From Roseicitreum antarcticum (GTDB taxonomy: Bacteria; Pseudomonadota; Alphaproteobacteria; Rhodobacterales; Rhodobacteraceae), in NCBI RefSeq assembly GCF_014681765.1, contig NZ_CP061502.1, positions 186,001 through 250,000 of the forward strand: DNA of 64,000 nt, in the 5' to 3' direction. The notes below the pieces were generated by a model, which searched no databases, was not told where the DNA came from, and saw only the letters and a list, made by a program, of their open reading frames with translations. The position numbers and the translations under genes are program-made. Positions 17,411 through 26,819 of the stretch are shown piece by piece (position 1 is the first letter of the stretch; every line of letters begins with the position of its first letter).

Positions 17411-17755
17411 ATGACTGACAGTACACACCCTGATGACGACCCCGCGAAAGAACTGGCCGCATTGCATCGGTCCGTCGCGTGTCTGACCGCACGGATTGAG
17501 ACGCTTGAGGGGCGGTCCCCGGATACGATGATGCGCCATGCGGACTGCGCCGTTGCTGTTGCGGGATCCATCGGGTCGCGCACAAAGGCCGCATGGCGCG
17601 CCTTGCGCGGTGGTGATGGTGCAGGCCCATCTGCTGCCAATGGTGACAGCGCGCTAACCCAGACAGGAGGCGGCCTTTTGGGCGCAGCGTTGCTGGTCGC
17701 TGCTGTCCTCTTTGCAGCGTTCGGTGCCGTGGAACTGATGGATACAGTTTTCTAG
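17411..17755 (+). CDS. Small tail-anchored membrane protein, unknown function
   Basis: 114-aa protein I do not recognise. It has a charged N-terminus, a short helical stretch with heptad-like leucines (ELAALHRSVACLTARIETLEG), a glycine-rich linker and one C-terminal membrane helix (GGLLGAALLVAAVLFAAFGAV), giving a tail-anchored topology with the bulk in the cytoplasm. The ATG at 17411 has AAGGA 8 bases upstream; an ATG at 17402 is too close to that site. It follows the secreted PepSY-like gene by 21 bp and is directly followed by a terminator, so it is the last gene of that two-gene operon. Confidence 0.72.
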   Translation: MTDSTHPDDDPAKELAALHRSVACLTARIETLEGRSPDTMMRHADCAVAVAGSIGSRTKAAWRALRGGDGAGPSAANGDSALTQTGGGLLGAALLVAAVLFAAFGAVELMDTVF

Positions 17756-17793
17756 CGCGCGCGCCGTCTCATCGGCGGCGCGGCGACTTTTTT
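17754..17793 (+). terminator. Rho-independent terminator
   Basis: GC-rich stem-loop (CGCGCGCCG / CGGCGGCGCG, one bulge) followed by six T residues at 17788-17793, immediately after the stop codon of the small membrane protein. Confidence 0.75.
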
Positions 17794-17867
17794 GCGTGCA
17801 TGCGGGCCTCGATCCCTGCGTGCCGCCGGTATCAGCAGCTAGAGCAAGTCAAGCTGCTGATATCCCC

Positions 17868-18563
17868 TCACGAATTCTGCCGAAACTGTTGCAAGGTCGG
17901 GTACATGTGGGCGATGGCTTCAACATCCATTTCTTGCTTGAACGGATAGCGCGTTGGCAGGTCGCGCGCGCGGATGGCGGCGGGGCGGGCGTCCAGTTCG
18001 GTCATCAGCCGCGTGATGTTGGGGAAGCGCACCGCCGGGTCAGTATCAAGTATGGCTTCAATGCGCGGCGCCCAGCCCCAGATGGCCATGTCGATGATGC
18101 TGTAGTCCGATCCCAGCATGTAGTCACGGCCTTCGAGCCGGTCCTCAACGATCTGCCAATGGCGCGCGGCCTCGAACCGATAGCGATCAAGGGCATAGAC
18201 GCTGATCCCTTTGGCGATATGACCAAAGTGAACCGCTTGCCCCGAATAGGGTCCGATGCCCGAGGCGATGAAGAACAGCCATGACAGCAACTGCCCGCGG
18301 GCCGCAGCATCGCCCGATTTGGGCAGGAACTGGCCGGTCTTTTCGGCCAGATGCAGCAATATGGCGTTGCTGTCAAAAATTGCCACATCGTCGTCGATCA
18401 GTGCGGGCACGCGGCGGTTGGGGTTCAGGGCGTTGAATTCAGGCGTGTGTTGTTGGCCTATCTTGGTGTCCACCGGGACAGGCGTGTAGGGCAGGCCGGT
18501 TTCTTCCAGCATCAACGCGACTTTCATCGGGTTCGGTGCGGCATTGAAATAGAAATGTATCAT
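17868..18563 (-). CDS. Glutathione S-transferase (YfcG/YghU-like)
   Basis: Cytoplasmic thioredoxin-fold transferase/disulfide reductase, 231 aa. The N-terminal domain begins IHFYFNAAPNPMKVALMLEE, with NRRVPALIDDD and FDSNAIL for glutathione binding, followed by an all-helical C-terminal domain. The opening Asn-rich motif is that of nu-class enzymes (YfcG, YghU). ATG 18563 is preceded by AAGGGA; an upstream ATG in a longer frame lies inside the terminator hairpin. It sits 90 bp after the TRAP binding-protein gene and may be read at low level from that operon. Confidence 0.9.
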   Translation of the reverse strand: MIHFYFNAAPNPMKVALMLEETGLPYTPVPVDTKIGQQHTPEFNALNPNRRVPALIDDDVAIFDSNAILLHLAEKTGQFLPKSGDAAARGQLLSWLFFIASGIGPYSGQAVHFGHIAKGISVYALDRYRFEAARHWQIVEDRLEGRDYMLGSDYSIIDMAIWGWAPRIEAILDTDPAVRFPNITRLMTELDARPAAIRARDLPTRYPFKQEMDVEAIAHMYPTLQQFRQNS

Positions 18564-18596
18564 GGTTGTCCCTTGCGTTGTCGCGGCCAGACGAAG

Positions 18597-18630
18597 GCGC
18601 GGCCCCCCGCCTATTGGAAGGGGGCCGCGC
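18597..18630 (-). terminator. Stem-loop after TRAP operon
   Basis: Perfect 11-bp inverted repeat (GCGCGGCCCCC / GGGGGCCGCGC) with a 12-base loop, between the TRAP binding-protein gene and the glutathione transferase gene. No T-run, so termination may be partial or Rho-assisted. Confidence 0.65.
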
Positions 18631-18653
18631 ATGGGTTTGAGGGCTGGTGCGTA

Positions 18654-19637
18654 TCAGCGGCCCAGCGACGCCTCGATCTGGGTCAGGAAGCCGGCTGCGT
18701 CGTCATGGCCGTCCAGAATGACGGGCCAGGACATGCGGGCTTTTTCCATGAAGGGTGCCAGATCAGGCTCATGAATGGTCACGCCTGCTGCGCGGGCGGT
18801 TTCCAGCCCGGCATCGGCCAGTTCATCATGCACCAAGATCCCGGCGGCAATCGCCTCGGCTGCGGCGTCTTGCACCATCGTTTGCAGGTCTTCCGGCAGA
18901 CCTTCCCAGAAGCTGCGGGACAGAACAAAGATGGTGGTCGACTGGTGCGTGTTGGTCAGGGTGAAATCAGTGGTGGCTTCGTGGAAGCGGTCCGCGACAT
19001 AGGCATCGGGCGAGATTTCCAGCGCGTCGACAACCTGGTTTTGCATGGCCATGAAGACTTCGCCGTATGCCATGGGCGTGGGCTGGGTGCCGAGGGAATT
19101 ATACGCCTCGACAAAGCCGGGGGTGGGCAGGACGCGGATCTTCAGGCCCGCCATATCATCGACGCTGGTGATCGGCACGGTGGACGCGATGGAGCGTTCG
19201 TAGATTGACCCAAAGCCAAGGCCCATCATGTCGAATTCTTCCAGTTTTGAAAGCATTTCGGTGCCGATGTCGCTTTGCAAGACGTCATAGGCCTGCTGTT
19301 TGCTGTCAAACAGATACGGCAGGGACAAAACGCGATAGGCCGGAACCACGGTTTCCAGCGACGAGCCACCGACCATGCCGCCGGTCAGGATGCCGGTGCG
19401 GAAGGATTGGATGGCGCGGGTCTCATTGCCCGCCTGTCCGCAGCACTGAACCTCAACGGCGATGCGGCCTTCGCTGCGATCTTCGATCAGCGTTTTGAAC
19501 TCTTCCAGGATAACCTGATACGGGCTTTGGTCCGACAGGACATGCGCCAGTGTCATCTGGTGCTCCTGTGCGTTCGCTTGGGTGGTCAGCGCCAGCACCA
19601 GCGCGGTGGTGGCGGTCAGTGATTTGAAGTTCCGCAT
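18654..19637 (-). CDS. dctP: TRAP transporter solute-binding protein (DctP family)
   Basis: Periplasmic receptor of a sodium-coupled TRAP importer, 327 aa, with signal peptide MRNFKSLTATTALVLALTTQANA. The family core is visible: LSLPYLFDSKQQAYDVL, the ligand-carboxylate loop GLKIRVLPTPGFVEAYNSLGTQPTPMAYGEVFMAMQNQVVDALE (about 165-210) including the key arginine R170, and a two-domain layout. ATG 19637 has GGAGAG upstream. Order is small permease, large permease, receptor. Substrates of such receptors are carboxylates; the particular one is not readable. Confidence 0.94.
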   Translation of the reverse strand: MRNFKSLTATTALVLALTTQANAQEHQMTLAHVLSDQSPYQVILEEFKTLIEDRSEGRIAVEVQCCGQAGNETRAIQSFRTGILTGGMVGGSSLETVVPAYRVLSLPYLFDSKQQAYDVLQSDIGTEMLSKLEEFDMMGLGFGSIYERSIASTVPITSVDDMAGLKIRVLPTPGFVEAYNSLGTQPTPMAYGEVFMAMQNQVVDALEISPDAYVADRFHEATTDFTLTNTHQSTTIFVLSRSFWEGLPEDLQTMVQDAAAEAIAAGILVHDELADAGLETARAAGVTIHEPDLAPFMEKARMSWPVILDGHDDAAGFLTQIEASLGR

Positions 19638-19658
19638 TTTTACTCTCCCATTGTGTGA

Positions 19659-20930
19659 TTAACGTATCAATGCCAGTGAAATGCCCGGCACGTAGGTAAT
19701 GATCAGCAGGTTGACGATCAGCACCAGCAGCAGCACCGACAGCGGGCGCATCAGCTTTTCCATGCTGACACGGGCAATCCCGCAGGCGATGAACAGGTTG
19801 ACCCCGACCGGGGGCGTCACCATCCCGACGGCCAGGTTGACGATCATGATGATCCCGAAATGCGTGGCCTCGATGCCATAGGCGCGCGCGATGGGCACAA
19901 GGATCGGCCCCAGAATGATGATCGCGGCGAAGGTTTCCATGAACATCCCGACGATCAGCAAGAACACATTGACCAGAAGCAGAAAGACCAGCGGATCATC
20001 GGTCATGCTGGTGAGAAGCGCGCCGATGGCCTGGGGCGCGCGCAACAGGTGCAGCGAGAACCCAAACATCGCGGCAAAGGCCACGATGATCATGACCACT
20101 GCCGATGTGACTGCCGCTTGCGCGACGATCTGCGGCAATTGGCGAAACGACAGTTCACGGTAGACGAACAGGCCGAGGAACAGGGCGTAGAAGACGGCGA
20201 TGCCCGCAGCCTCGGTCGCGGTGAAGATGCCGCCGAAAATACCACCAAGGATCAGGACTGGCATCAGCAACGACGCCCAAGCCCGGCCCATGGACCGCAG
20301 CACCGCGCGCGACCAGTCGGGCATGAAGAATGACTGACGCTCGCCATAGGATTTGACCCATGACATGGCGATAACGGTGGCCATAAGCGACCCGGCGATC
20401 ATCAGCCCCGGCAAGAAGCCCGCCAGAAACAACTCGGTGATCGAGGTGCCTGTGGTCACGCCATAGACGATCATCGCAACTGACGGCGGGATGATCACGC
20501 CGAGTTCCGCCGAGGATGCGGTGACCGCTGCGCTGAAGGCGCGCGGATAGCGCTGTCGTTCCATCTGTGGGATCAGCATGGACCCGATGGCGGCTGCCGT
20601 GGCGGCGGATGAGCCAGATATGGTGGCAAACAGCATGGAGGTCAGGACAACCGCGGCCGTAAGTCCACCGCGCACCCAACTGACCAGCGCCTTTGCAAAT
20701 TCGACCAGCCGGGTGGCGATGCCGCCCGCAGTCATCAGGTGCCCGGCCAGAACATAGAGCGGCAGCGCCATCAGTGTGAAGCTGTCGAGCGATTCAAACA
20801 CGACCTGTGGAATGGCGATCAGCGGAATGGAGCGCTCCTGCAAGACAATCAGCGCCGCCATCCCCAGCGCCATCGCGATCGGCACGCTGATTGCAATAAG
20901 GCTCAGCAGTACGAGGATCAGAATTGCCAT
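19659..20930 (-). CDS. dctM: TRAP transporter large permease (DctM family)
   Basis: Main membrane subunit of the TRAP importer, 423 aa with about 12 membrane segments. Recognised by the family signatures SGSSAATAAAIGSMLIPQM and ELGVIIPPSVAMIVYGVTTGTS in the first half, and the mirrored MVTPPVGVNLFIACGIA in the second half. The start lies 4 bp after the small permease stop, and 21 bp separate its end from the receptor gene. Confidence 0.95.
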   Translation of the reverse strand: MAILILVLLSLIAISVPIAMALGMAALIVLQERSIPLIAIPQVVFESLDSFTLMALPLYVLAGHLMTAGGIATRLVEFAKALVSWVRGGLTAAVVLTSMLFATISGSSAATAAAIGSMLIPQMERQRYPRAFSAAVTASSAELGVIIPPSVAMIVYGVTTGTSITELFLAGFLPGLMIAGSLMATVIAMSWVKSYGERQSFFMPDWSRAVLRSMGRAWASLLMPVLILGGIFGGIFTATEAAGIAVFYALFLGLFVYRELSFRQLPQIVAQAAVTSAVVMIIVAFAAMFGFSLHLLRAPQAIGALLTSMTDDPLVFLLLVNVFLLIVGMFMETFAAIIILGPILVPIARAYGIEATHFGIIMIVNLAVGMVTPPVGVNLFIACGIARVSMEKLMRPLSVLLLVLIVNLLIITYVPGISLALIR

Positions 20931-20934
20931 GGGA

Positions 20935-21462
20935 TCAGTCCTGTGGGGAATGGTCAGCGCCGAGCCGGATGTCGCGTTTGGCGATCACCGTGTCAGCGAT
21001 ATGTGCGAAAGTGTTGAGGATCAGCAGCGCGGCGCCCACCGGCATGGCCCAGTAGACCCAGTCCTTGGTGATGCCCAGCACGGGGCTGGTTTCGGACCGG
21101 CCAAGCGCCACGAAATCCAAACCCGCCTTCAGCAGCAGCGCGCTGAAGGCAATGATCAACAGCAGGACGGCGTAGCGCAGCGGAACGCCGAACCGGCGGG
21201 GCAGGGACTGGATGCCAAACTCCATCGAGATCAGTCGGGTGTGGCGCATGCCGTAGCCCGCGCCGAGAAACACCATCCAGATCAGCGCATAGCGCGCCAG
21301 TTCTTCCGTCCATGGGGCAGAGATATTGATCCCTACAGTGGTCAGCACGAAACGGACTGTCACCTGCGCCATGACAGCGACGCTGACGAGCGCGAGAAGC
21401 CCCGCGAGGATGTAGAGCAGGACCTTGTTCAGGCGGTCGGTCATAGCAAGAAGCACTGTCAT
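20935..21462 (-). CDS. dctQ: TRAP transporter small permease (DctQ family)
   Basis: Four-helix membrane subunit, 175 aa. It contains the family core: APWTEELARYALIWMVFLG and MRHTRLISMEF in the first half, then YWAMPVGAALLILN near the end. The start at 21462 follows GGAGCAACGG; the frame remains open to 21552 but the upstream part is promoter. First gene of the TRAP operon, with an operator of the locus-wide type 83 bp upstream. Confidence 0.92.
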   Translation of the reverse strand: MTVLLAMTDRLNKVLLYILAGLLALVSVAVMAQVTVRFVLTTVGINISAPWTEELARYALIWMVFLGAGYGMRHTRLISMEFGIQSLPRRFGVPLRYAVLLLIIAFSALLLKAGLDFVALGRSETSPVLGITKDWVYWAMPVGAALLILNTFAHIADTVIAKRDIRLGADHSPQD

Positions 21463-21544
21463 GGCCGTTGCTCCGGGGTGGGGGTGGGAACGTGCGTGCG
21501 CGCGCGCCTCCGGTGTGCGTTGAGTGTAAGCGGAAGGTAGATTT

Positions 21545-21578
21545 GTGCGCAATATAAATTCTTGTATAGATAGCGCAC
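21545..21578. promoter_or_regulatory. Tandem IclR-type operator (TRAP promoter)
   Basis: Two 15-mers in the 19-bp register found at five other promoters: 21545-21559 begins with GTGCG, and 21564-21578 ends with ATAGCGCAC. The outer halves match the consensus GTKCG-TATAG-CGNAC and the inner halves are degenerate. Located 83 bp upstream of the TRAP small permease start. Confidence 0.55.
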
Positions 21579-21589
21579 TTATTGAGGGT

Positions 21590-21638
21590 GCTGGGCGCCG
21601 CAGAAGTCGGCCACGAAAGGGTGGCCCCGGCGCCCAGC
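21590..21638 (-). terminator. Large stem-loop after M24 peptidase gene
   Basis: Nested inverted repeats: outer GCTGGGCGCCG / CGGCGCCCAGC (21590-21600, 21628-21638) and inner GGCCAC / GTGGCC (21609-21626). It lies 22 bases past the peptidase stop and probably ends the upstream minus-strand ABC operon before the TRAP promoter. Confidence 0.7.
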
Positions 21639-21659
21639 GTGCATGCTGAACGTAGGGTG

Positions 21660-22808
21660 TTATTCAACCACAATGAGATCTTGCCAGCCTTTGGTGAGAG
21701 CCTCGCCCCCACCTTTGCGCGCAACCACGCAGTCTTCGATCCGTGCGGAGAAGTCACCTTCCTGGAAGATTGAAGGTTCGATGGTGAAAATCATGCCATC
21801 GCGCACAATTGTTTCATCACCGGCGGTCAAAAACGGCGGTTCATGCACGTCCCATCCGATTCCATGGCCCAGACGGTGACGGAATTTGTCGCCATATCCG
21901 GCGTCGGCGATCACGTCGCGGGCGATTCGGTCAACCTCGGCGCAGGTGATTTCATCGGCTTTCAGCGCTTCGATGCCGACGCGCTGGCTGGCCATGATCA
22001 GGCCGTGAACCTTTTGCTGTTCAGCGCTCGGCGCGCCAAAGGATACGGTGCGGCCAAAGTCATAGCACATGCCATCATGCACCGCGCCGAAATCGAACAG
22101 CACCGAAACCGGGGCAGTCAGGACACGCGGCCAGCTTTGCAGGCGGCGGCCGAACAGGATCTTGTGGTTCGGCCCGGTATTGTAGAGCGAAGTGGTAAAG
22201 CTGGGCCCCAGCGACCCATGACGGCGGAGCTGAAAATCAACTTCGGACACGATGTCCAGTTCGGTCATGCCGATTTTCAACTGTTTGAGGACATCGGTAA
22301 AGGCCGCTTCGGTGATCCGGCCCGCCTCGCGCATGGTGTCGATTTCTGACGGCGATTTGACGACGCGCAACTCACGCAAGATCGCCGTGGCGGATTTGAA
22401 TTGCGCGCCGCTGACCAGTTTTTGCAGCTCCATCAGGGATTCGGCGTCGGCGTCATCGGATGTGGCGATGCGCGCGCCGTCCTTTGCACCCAGTTCGGAC
22501 AGGATGCCTTTGACCAGCGTTACAGGATCATCCCAGTCGCCCAAGACGCGCACATCCAGCCCGTCCATGCCGCCCTGCGCACCAAATTCGGCGGTCATGC
22601 GCGGAATGGTCAGGATGGGATCATGATCTGGGGACAGCCACGCGCCTTCCAGCCACATGCCGGGGTGCAGGTTGCGGCCCCAGTTGGGAGTATCGCGGTG
22701 AATGCCGGTCAGGTAGTCCAGATCGGTGCCCATGGGAATATAGACAAGATCGGCGCGGCCTTGAATCAGGCCCTGAAAGGCTTTCATCCGCTCGGCGTAA
22801 GTGTTCAT
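21660..22808 (-). CDS. M24 family metallopeptidase (Xaa-Pro dipeptidase-like)
   Basis: Cytoplasmic pita-bread metallohydrolase, 382 aa. The family includes prolidase, creatinase, ectoine hydrolase and DddP. All five metal ligands of the two-metal site are present: D239, D250, H315, E344 and E358, with RLGHGIGWDVHEPP around H315. The N-terminal creatinase-like domain spans about 1-150. As last gene of a dipeptide-type ABC operon (9-bp gap), it likely cleaves an imported peptide-like or N-acylated compound. The metal site argues for hydrolysis, and the exact substrate is open. Confidence 0.93.
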   Translation of the reverse strand: MNTYAERMKAFQGLIQGRADLVYIPMGTDLDYLTGIHRDTPNWGRNLHPGMWLEGAWLSPDHDPILTIPRMTAEFGAQGGMDGLDVRVLGDWDDPVTLVKGILSELGAKDGARIATSDDADAESLMELQKLVSGAQFKSATAILRELRVVKSPSEIDTMREAGRITEAAFTDVLKQLKIGMTELDIVSEVDFQLRRHGSLGPSFTTSLYNTGPNHKILFGRRLQSWPRVLTAPVSVLFDFGAVHDGMCYDFGRTVSFGAPSAEQQKVHGLIMASQRVGIEALKADEITCAEVDRIARDVIADAGYGDKFRHRLGHGIGWDVHEPPFLTAGDETIVRDGMIFTIEPSIFQEGDFSARIEDCVVARKGGGEALTKGWQDLIVVE

Positions 22809-22817
22809 TGATAGCTC

Positions 22818-23795
22818 CTATTTCTGGTCGTTCAGGTGGCAGGCGGATTGCCTGCCGGGGGCAATGTCGCGCAGCCTGGGCGCTTCGGTCCGGCAACGCG
22901 GCAAGGCATGGGGACAACGGGGGTGAAAGTGGCAGCCTTTCGGCGGGTCCAGCGGCGAGGGCATGTCGCCCTGGATGGGCTGATAGACCTGCCGCCGCCG
23001 GTCGAGGCGCGGCACCCCTTCGATCAGGGCACTGGTATAGGGGTGGTTGGGCCGGTCGAACACATCGGCCACAGGTCCGGATTCGACAATGCGGCCCAGA
23101 TACATGACCAACACGCGGTCCGACAGGTGCCGCACCACGCCCAGATCGTGGCTGATGAACAGATAGGTCAGCGCGTATTCATCGCGCAGTTGCATGAAAA
23201 GGTTGATGATCTGCGCCTGAACGGACACGTCGAGGGCACTTACAGCCTCGTCCGCGATCAGCATCTCAGGGCGCACGGCCAGCGCGCGGGCGATCCCGAT
23301 CCGCTGCCGCTGTCCGCCCGAAAACTGATGCGCGAAGCGACCCGCATAGCTGGGATCAATGCCACAGCGTTCCATCATTTCGGTCGTGTAATCATCCAGT
23401 TGCGCGGCGGGGACGATACGGTGCACGCGCGGCGCCTCGCCGATCAGGTCCACAACGCGGTGGCGCGGGTTGAGCGATGAAAACGGGTCCTGAAAGATCA
23501 TCTGGCGTGCCAGCGGGCGGGGTTTCGCACCGGGCGCCGTGGTCTGGGTGATCTGGCCCTGGGTCGGCGTCAGCAGCCCGGCGACCATGCGGCCGAGGGT
23601 GGATTTTCCGCAGCCGGATTCGCCCACGACGCCCATGACCTCGCCCCGTTGAATGGTGAAGCTGACATCGGACACGGCATGAACGGGGCGCGCACGGGGG
23701 GAGAGACGCAGCCCGGCCAGCAGCGCGCCAAGGCCCGGTTGCTGGCCGCCGAAGGTTTTGGTCAGGTTTCGGACATCCAGAAGCGGGGCAGTCAT
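22818..23795 (-). CDS. ABC transporter ATP-binding protein, DppF/OppF type
   Basis: Second ATPase of the dipeptide-type importer, 325 aa. Walker [10 protein letters not shown] at about 56-64, signature FSGGQRQR, Walker [12 protein letters not shown] and H-switch ISHDLG. The C-terminal oligopeptide-transporter extension has clustered cysteines (CHFHPRCPHALPRC), as in DppD/DppF proteins that carry an iron-sulfur site. It overlaps the DppD-like gene by 4 bp. Confidence 0.95.
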   Translation of the reverse strand: MTAPLLDVRNLTKTFGGQQPGLGALLAGLRLSPRARPVHAVSDVSFTIQRGEVMGVVGESGCGKSTLGRMVAGLLTPTQGQITQTTAPGAKPRPLARQMIFQDPFSSLNPRHRVVDLIGEAPRVHRIVPAAQLDDYTTEMMERCGIDPSYAGRFAHQFSGGQRQRIGIARALAVRPEMLIADEAVSALDVSVQAQIINLFMQLRDEYALTYLFISHDLGVVRHLSDRVLVMYLGRIVESGPVADVFDRPNHPYTSALIEGVPRLDRRRQVYQPIQGDMPSPLDPPKGCHFHPRCPHALPRCRTEAPRLRDIAPGRQSACHLNDQK

Positions 23796-24793
23796 GGCAG
23801 AACCTTTGGCAAGGGATGATGACAGCGCAGCGCACGGCCATCGGCGGGCCCATCATTTTGCGCCTGCGTGTCGATCTGCATTTCGGGGCGGATTTCACAG
23901 GCAGCGGTCGCCCGCGTGCAGCGGGGGGCGAAGGCGCAGCCCGTGGGCAGTTCGGTCAGCGCGGGCATCCGGCCGGGGATCTGCGGCAGCAGCGTGCCGG
24001 GGGTATGGCTGGCCGGAACGCTGTCGATCAGCCCGCGGGTATAGGGATGGGCGGGGTGATCCAGAAGGGTATCAACCGGGCCATGTTCAACGATGCGGCC
24101 CGCGTACATCACCGCCAGTCGGTCGGCGATGCCTGCCACCACCGACAGATCATGCGTGATCCACAAAAGCGCGGTGCCCTTTTCGCGGCACAGCCGTTGC
24201 ACCAGCGCCAGGATCTGGCCCTGAATGGTCACGTCCAGCGCTGTGGTCGGCTCATCCGCGATCACCACGTCGGGGCTGTGCAAGAGGGCAATGGCAATGG
24301 CGACGCGCTGCCGCATCCCGCCCGACAATTGGTGTGGGTAGGCCCGCAGGCGCTCAGCCGGGCTGGCAATGCCGACGTCGTGCAGCGCGGCCTCGCAGCG
24401 CACAAGTGCCGCGCGGCGGTCCAGGGTTTCATGCGCGCGCAGGGCGTCGAGCATCTGGGTGTCGATGCGCAGCACGGGGTTCAGTGTCATCATGGGATCT
24501 TGAAAGATCATCGCGATCCGCCGCCCCCGGATGCGGCGCATCTCTTTGGGCGTCATGGTCAGCAGGTCTTGCCCATCCAGCAGGATTTGGCCCGCCGTAA
24601 TCCGCCCTGAGGGAGGTAGCAGCCCGTTGATGGAGAAGCCGGTCATCGTTTTGCCCGACCCGCTTTCACCGACAAGGCCCACAACCTCGCCGCGCGCGAC
24701 ATGCAGGTCTATGGCATCAAGCACGCGCACCGGGCCGGTGGCCAGTTCCAGCGTGGTTTCCACTTTGCGGAGTTCTAACACGGGCTGGGTCAT
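23792..24793 (-). CDS. ABC transporter ATP-binding protein, DppD/OppD type
   Basis: First ATPase of the importer, 333 aa. Walker A GESGSGKT near 40-47, [12 protein letters not shown], signature LSGGMRQR, Walker [12 protein letters not shown] and ITHDLS. The C-terminal extension has GCAFAPRC, again a cysteine-bearing oligopeptide-transporter domain. ATGA overlaps with both neighbours. Confidence 0.95.
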   Translation of the reverse strand: MTQPVLELRKVETTLELATGPVRVLDAIDLHVARGEVVGLVGESGSGKTMTGFSINGLLPPSGRITAGQILLDGQDLLTMTPKEMRRIRGRRIAMIFQDPMMTLNPVLRIDTQMLDALRAHETLDRRAALVRCEAALHDVGIASPAERLRAYPHQLSGGMRQRVAIAIALLHSPDVVIADEPTTALDVTIQGQILALVQRLCREKGTALLWITHDLSVVAGIADRLAVMYAGRIVEHGPVDTLLDHPAHPYTRGLIDSVPASHTPGTLLPQIPGRMPALTELPTGCAFAPRCTRATAACEIRPEMQIDTQAQNDGPADGRALRCHHPLPKVLP

Positions 24794-25680
24794 CGGTTCA
24801 GGTTCGGGTTGAGGGTTTCACGCAGCCGGTCGCCCAGCACATTGACGCTCATGATCAGGATCAGCAGGACCAGACCGGGCAGCACCGATATCCACCAGCG
24901 CCCTGATTGCAGGTAGTCAAACCCGTTGGCGATCAGCAGACCCAGCGAGGGACGCGTGGGCGGCAGGCCCAGTCCCAGGAAGGAAAGCGTTGCTTCCAGT
25001 GAAATCGCCATCGCCATTTGCATGGTTGCGACAACCAGCATGGTGGGCAGGCAGTTGGGCAGGACATGCAGGAACAGGATGCGCAGGGTTCCCAGCCGCA
25101 GGCCGCGCGCGGCCTCAACATAATCGCGCGCGCCTTCGACGAGGGCGACGCCGCGGACGGTGCGGGCAAAATAGGCCCATTGCACCACCACCAGCGCCAG
25201 AATGATCTTGTCCACCCCGCGGCCCAGGATGACCAGCAGCACCAGCGCGACGAGGATGGTCGGAAAGCTGAGTTGCAGATCCACGATCCGCATCAGCAGC
25301 GTATCCAGCCAGCCGCCGCGAAACGCCGCAATCAAGCCGATCAGCGTGCCGAAGGTCAGCGCGATCAGTCCCGATGCCAGCCCGACAAGCAGCGATATCC
25401 GCGTGCCGTATAGCATGGCCGACAGCATGTCGCGGCCCTGTCCGTCGGTGCCGAGCCAGTGTGTATACCCCTCCCAGCTTTCGGTGCCGGGGGCCAGGAG
25501 GTTGTCCATGATGCTGATTGTCGCCAGATCGTAGGGGTTTTGCGGTGCAATCCACGGCGCAAGTATGGCCGCACCCGACAGGGCCAGGAAGATCGCAAGG
25601 GCGATCTTTGCGCTGGGTACCGACATGAACGCACGCAGGAACGCCCGGCGTCTACTGGGTTTTTGCGCCGAAGCGGTCAT
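24790..25680 (-). CDS. ABC transporter permease, DppC/OppC type
   Basis: Inner-membrane permease, 296 aa, with the DppC N-terminal helix and the coupling region GARDYVEAARGLRLG, followed by EATLSFLGLGLPPTRPSLG. It sits between the DppB-like and DppD-like genes with 4-bp overlaps on both sides. Confidence 0.95.
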   Translation of the reverse strand: MTASAQKPSRRRAFLRAFMSVPSAKIALAIFLALSGAAILAPWIAPQNPYDLATISIMDNLLAPGTESWEGYTHWLGTDGQGRDMLSAMLYGTRISLLVGLASGLIALTFGTLIGLIAAFRGGWLDTLLMRIVDLQLSFPTILVALVLLVILGRGVDKIILALVVVQWAYFARTVRGVALVEGARDYVEAARGLRLGTLRILFLHVLPNCLPTMLVVATMQMAMAISLEATLSFLGLGLPPTRPSLGLLIANGFDYLQSGRWWISVLPGLVLLILIMSVNVLGDRLRETLNPNLNR

Positions 25681-26654
25681 CGTGCCCCCCCGCCCACGCG
25701 GATGCGCGGGTCCAGCAGGGAATAGACGATATCGACCAACAGGTTCAGCGCGACGAACATGACGACGACAAACACCAGATAGGCCACGATCAGCGGCCGG
25801 TCGAGGACAGCGATCGCGTCAATCAGCATCTTGCCGACACCGGGCCACGAAAAGATGCTCTCGGTGACAACGGCAAAGGCGATCACCCCGCCGAACTCCA
25901 TGCCCAGAACGGTCACGATGGGGATCATGATGTTCTTCATGACATGCACCCCGATCACCCGACTTTCGCGGATGCCATTGGCTCGGGCAAATTTGATGTA
26001 ATCGGCGTGAAGCACCTCGGACATGCCTGCGCGCGTCAGACGGATGACAATCGCCAGCATGACCAGCGACAGGGTAAAGGCGGGCATGGCAAGATGGCGC
26101 AGCCCGTCCAATGTCAGGAAGGTCACCGGGAGCCCCAACAGGTTGACGGGTTGCGCGCGCCCGATGGCTGGCAGCCAGCCCAGATTGACGGAAAAGACCA
26201 GGATCATGATCAGCCCGATCCAGAAGACCGGGACCGAAAAACTGAGCATCGAAAACCCCATGATGGCTTTGGAAAACAGGCTTCTCGGGCGCAGACCGGC
26301 GAAGACGCCCAGTGGCAGCCCCACGCCGAGGGCAATGATCAGCGCGGCCAGTGCCAGTTCGAGCGTTGCAGGAAAACGTTCCCAGATCAGCGTCATGGCT
26401 GGAATGCCGTAGGTGAACGACCGCCCCAGATCACCCTGAACCAGCCCGACCAGAAAGCGGCGGTATTGTTCCCAGATCGGTTGATCCAGCCCCAGATCGG
26501 CGCTGATCGCGTTCAGGCAGGCCTGCGTGCATTCGGAGGACGCAAAGATGTAGACTGGGTTCCCGATGACATTGACCCCGAAGAACACCAGCAGCGTCAT
26601 GACAAACAACACCAATACGGCCTGTAAGCAGCGCCTGATGATGAATTCCAGCAT
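25677..26654 (-). CDS. ABC transporter permease, DppB/OppB type
   Basis: Inner-membrane permease, 325 aa. The N-terminal helix and periplasmic region (VIGNPVYIFASSECTQ) fit DppB; the coupling loop is YIKFARANGIRES and the C-terminus NLLVDIVYSLLDPRIRVGG. Separated from the binding-protein gene by a 165-bp gap with a strong hairpin. Confidence 0.95.
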   Translation of the reverse strand: MLEFIIRRCLQAVLVLFVMTLLVFFGVNVIGNPVYIFASSECTQACLNAISADLGLDQPIWEQYRRFLVGLVQGDLGRSFTYGIPAMTLIWERFPATLELALAALIIALGVGLPLGVFAGLRPRSLFSKAIMGFSMLSFSVPVFWIGLIMILVFSVNLGWLPAIGRAQPVNLLGLPVTFLTLDGLRHLAMPAFTLSLVMLAIVIRLTRAGMSEVLHADYIKFARANGIRESRVIGVHVMKNIMIPIVTVLGMEFGGVIAFAVVTESIFSWPGVGKMLIDAIAVLDRPLIVAYLVFVVVMFVALNLLVDIVYSLLDPRIRVGGGAR

Positions 26655-26772
26655 CGGATTTCCTTGGTTGTGGCAGGGCGGCGCAAAGCTGCGGGCAGGG
26701 CGTTTGGGCAGGTGGCCCGGACGCGGCTGCGAAAACTCAAAGGTGTGATCGGTCTACAGGTCGGTCAGGGGG

Positions 26773-26802
26773 ACGGGGGAAGCCGCCGAGCGCTTCCCCC
26801 GT
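26773..26802 (-). terminator. Intercistronic stem-loop after binding-protein gene
   Basis: Perfect 11-bp inverted repeat (ACGGGGGAAGC / GCTTCCCCCGT) with an 8-base loop, 17 bp past the binding-protein stop and before the permease genes. No T-run. Confidence 0.7.
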
Positions 26803-26819
26803 TTGGTGTGGTGGTGCGC

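Noticed and set aside
21660-22808. M24 protein as ectoine hydrolase (DoeA)
   Set aside because: The fold and operon logic are similar, but no partner deacetylase, diaminobutyrate or ectoine uptake gene is present, and the family is too broad for this call by eye.
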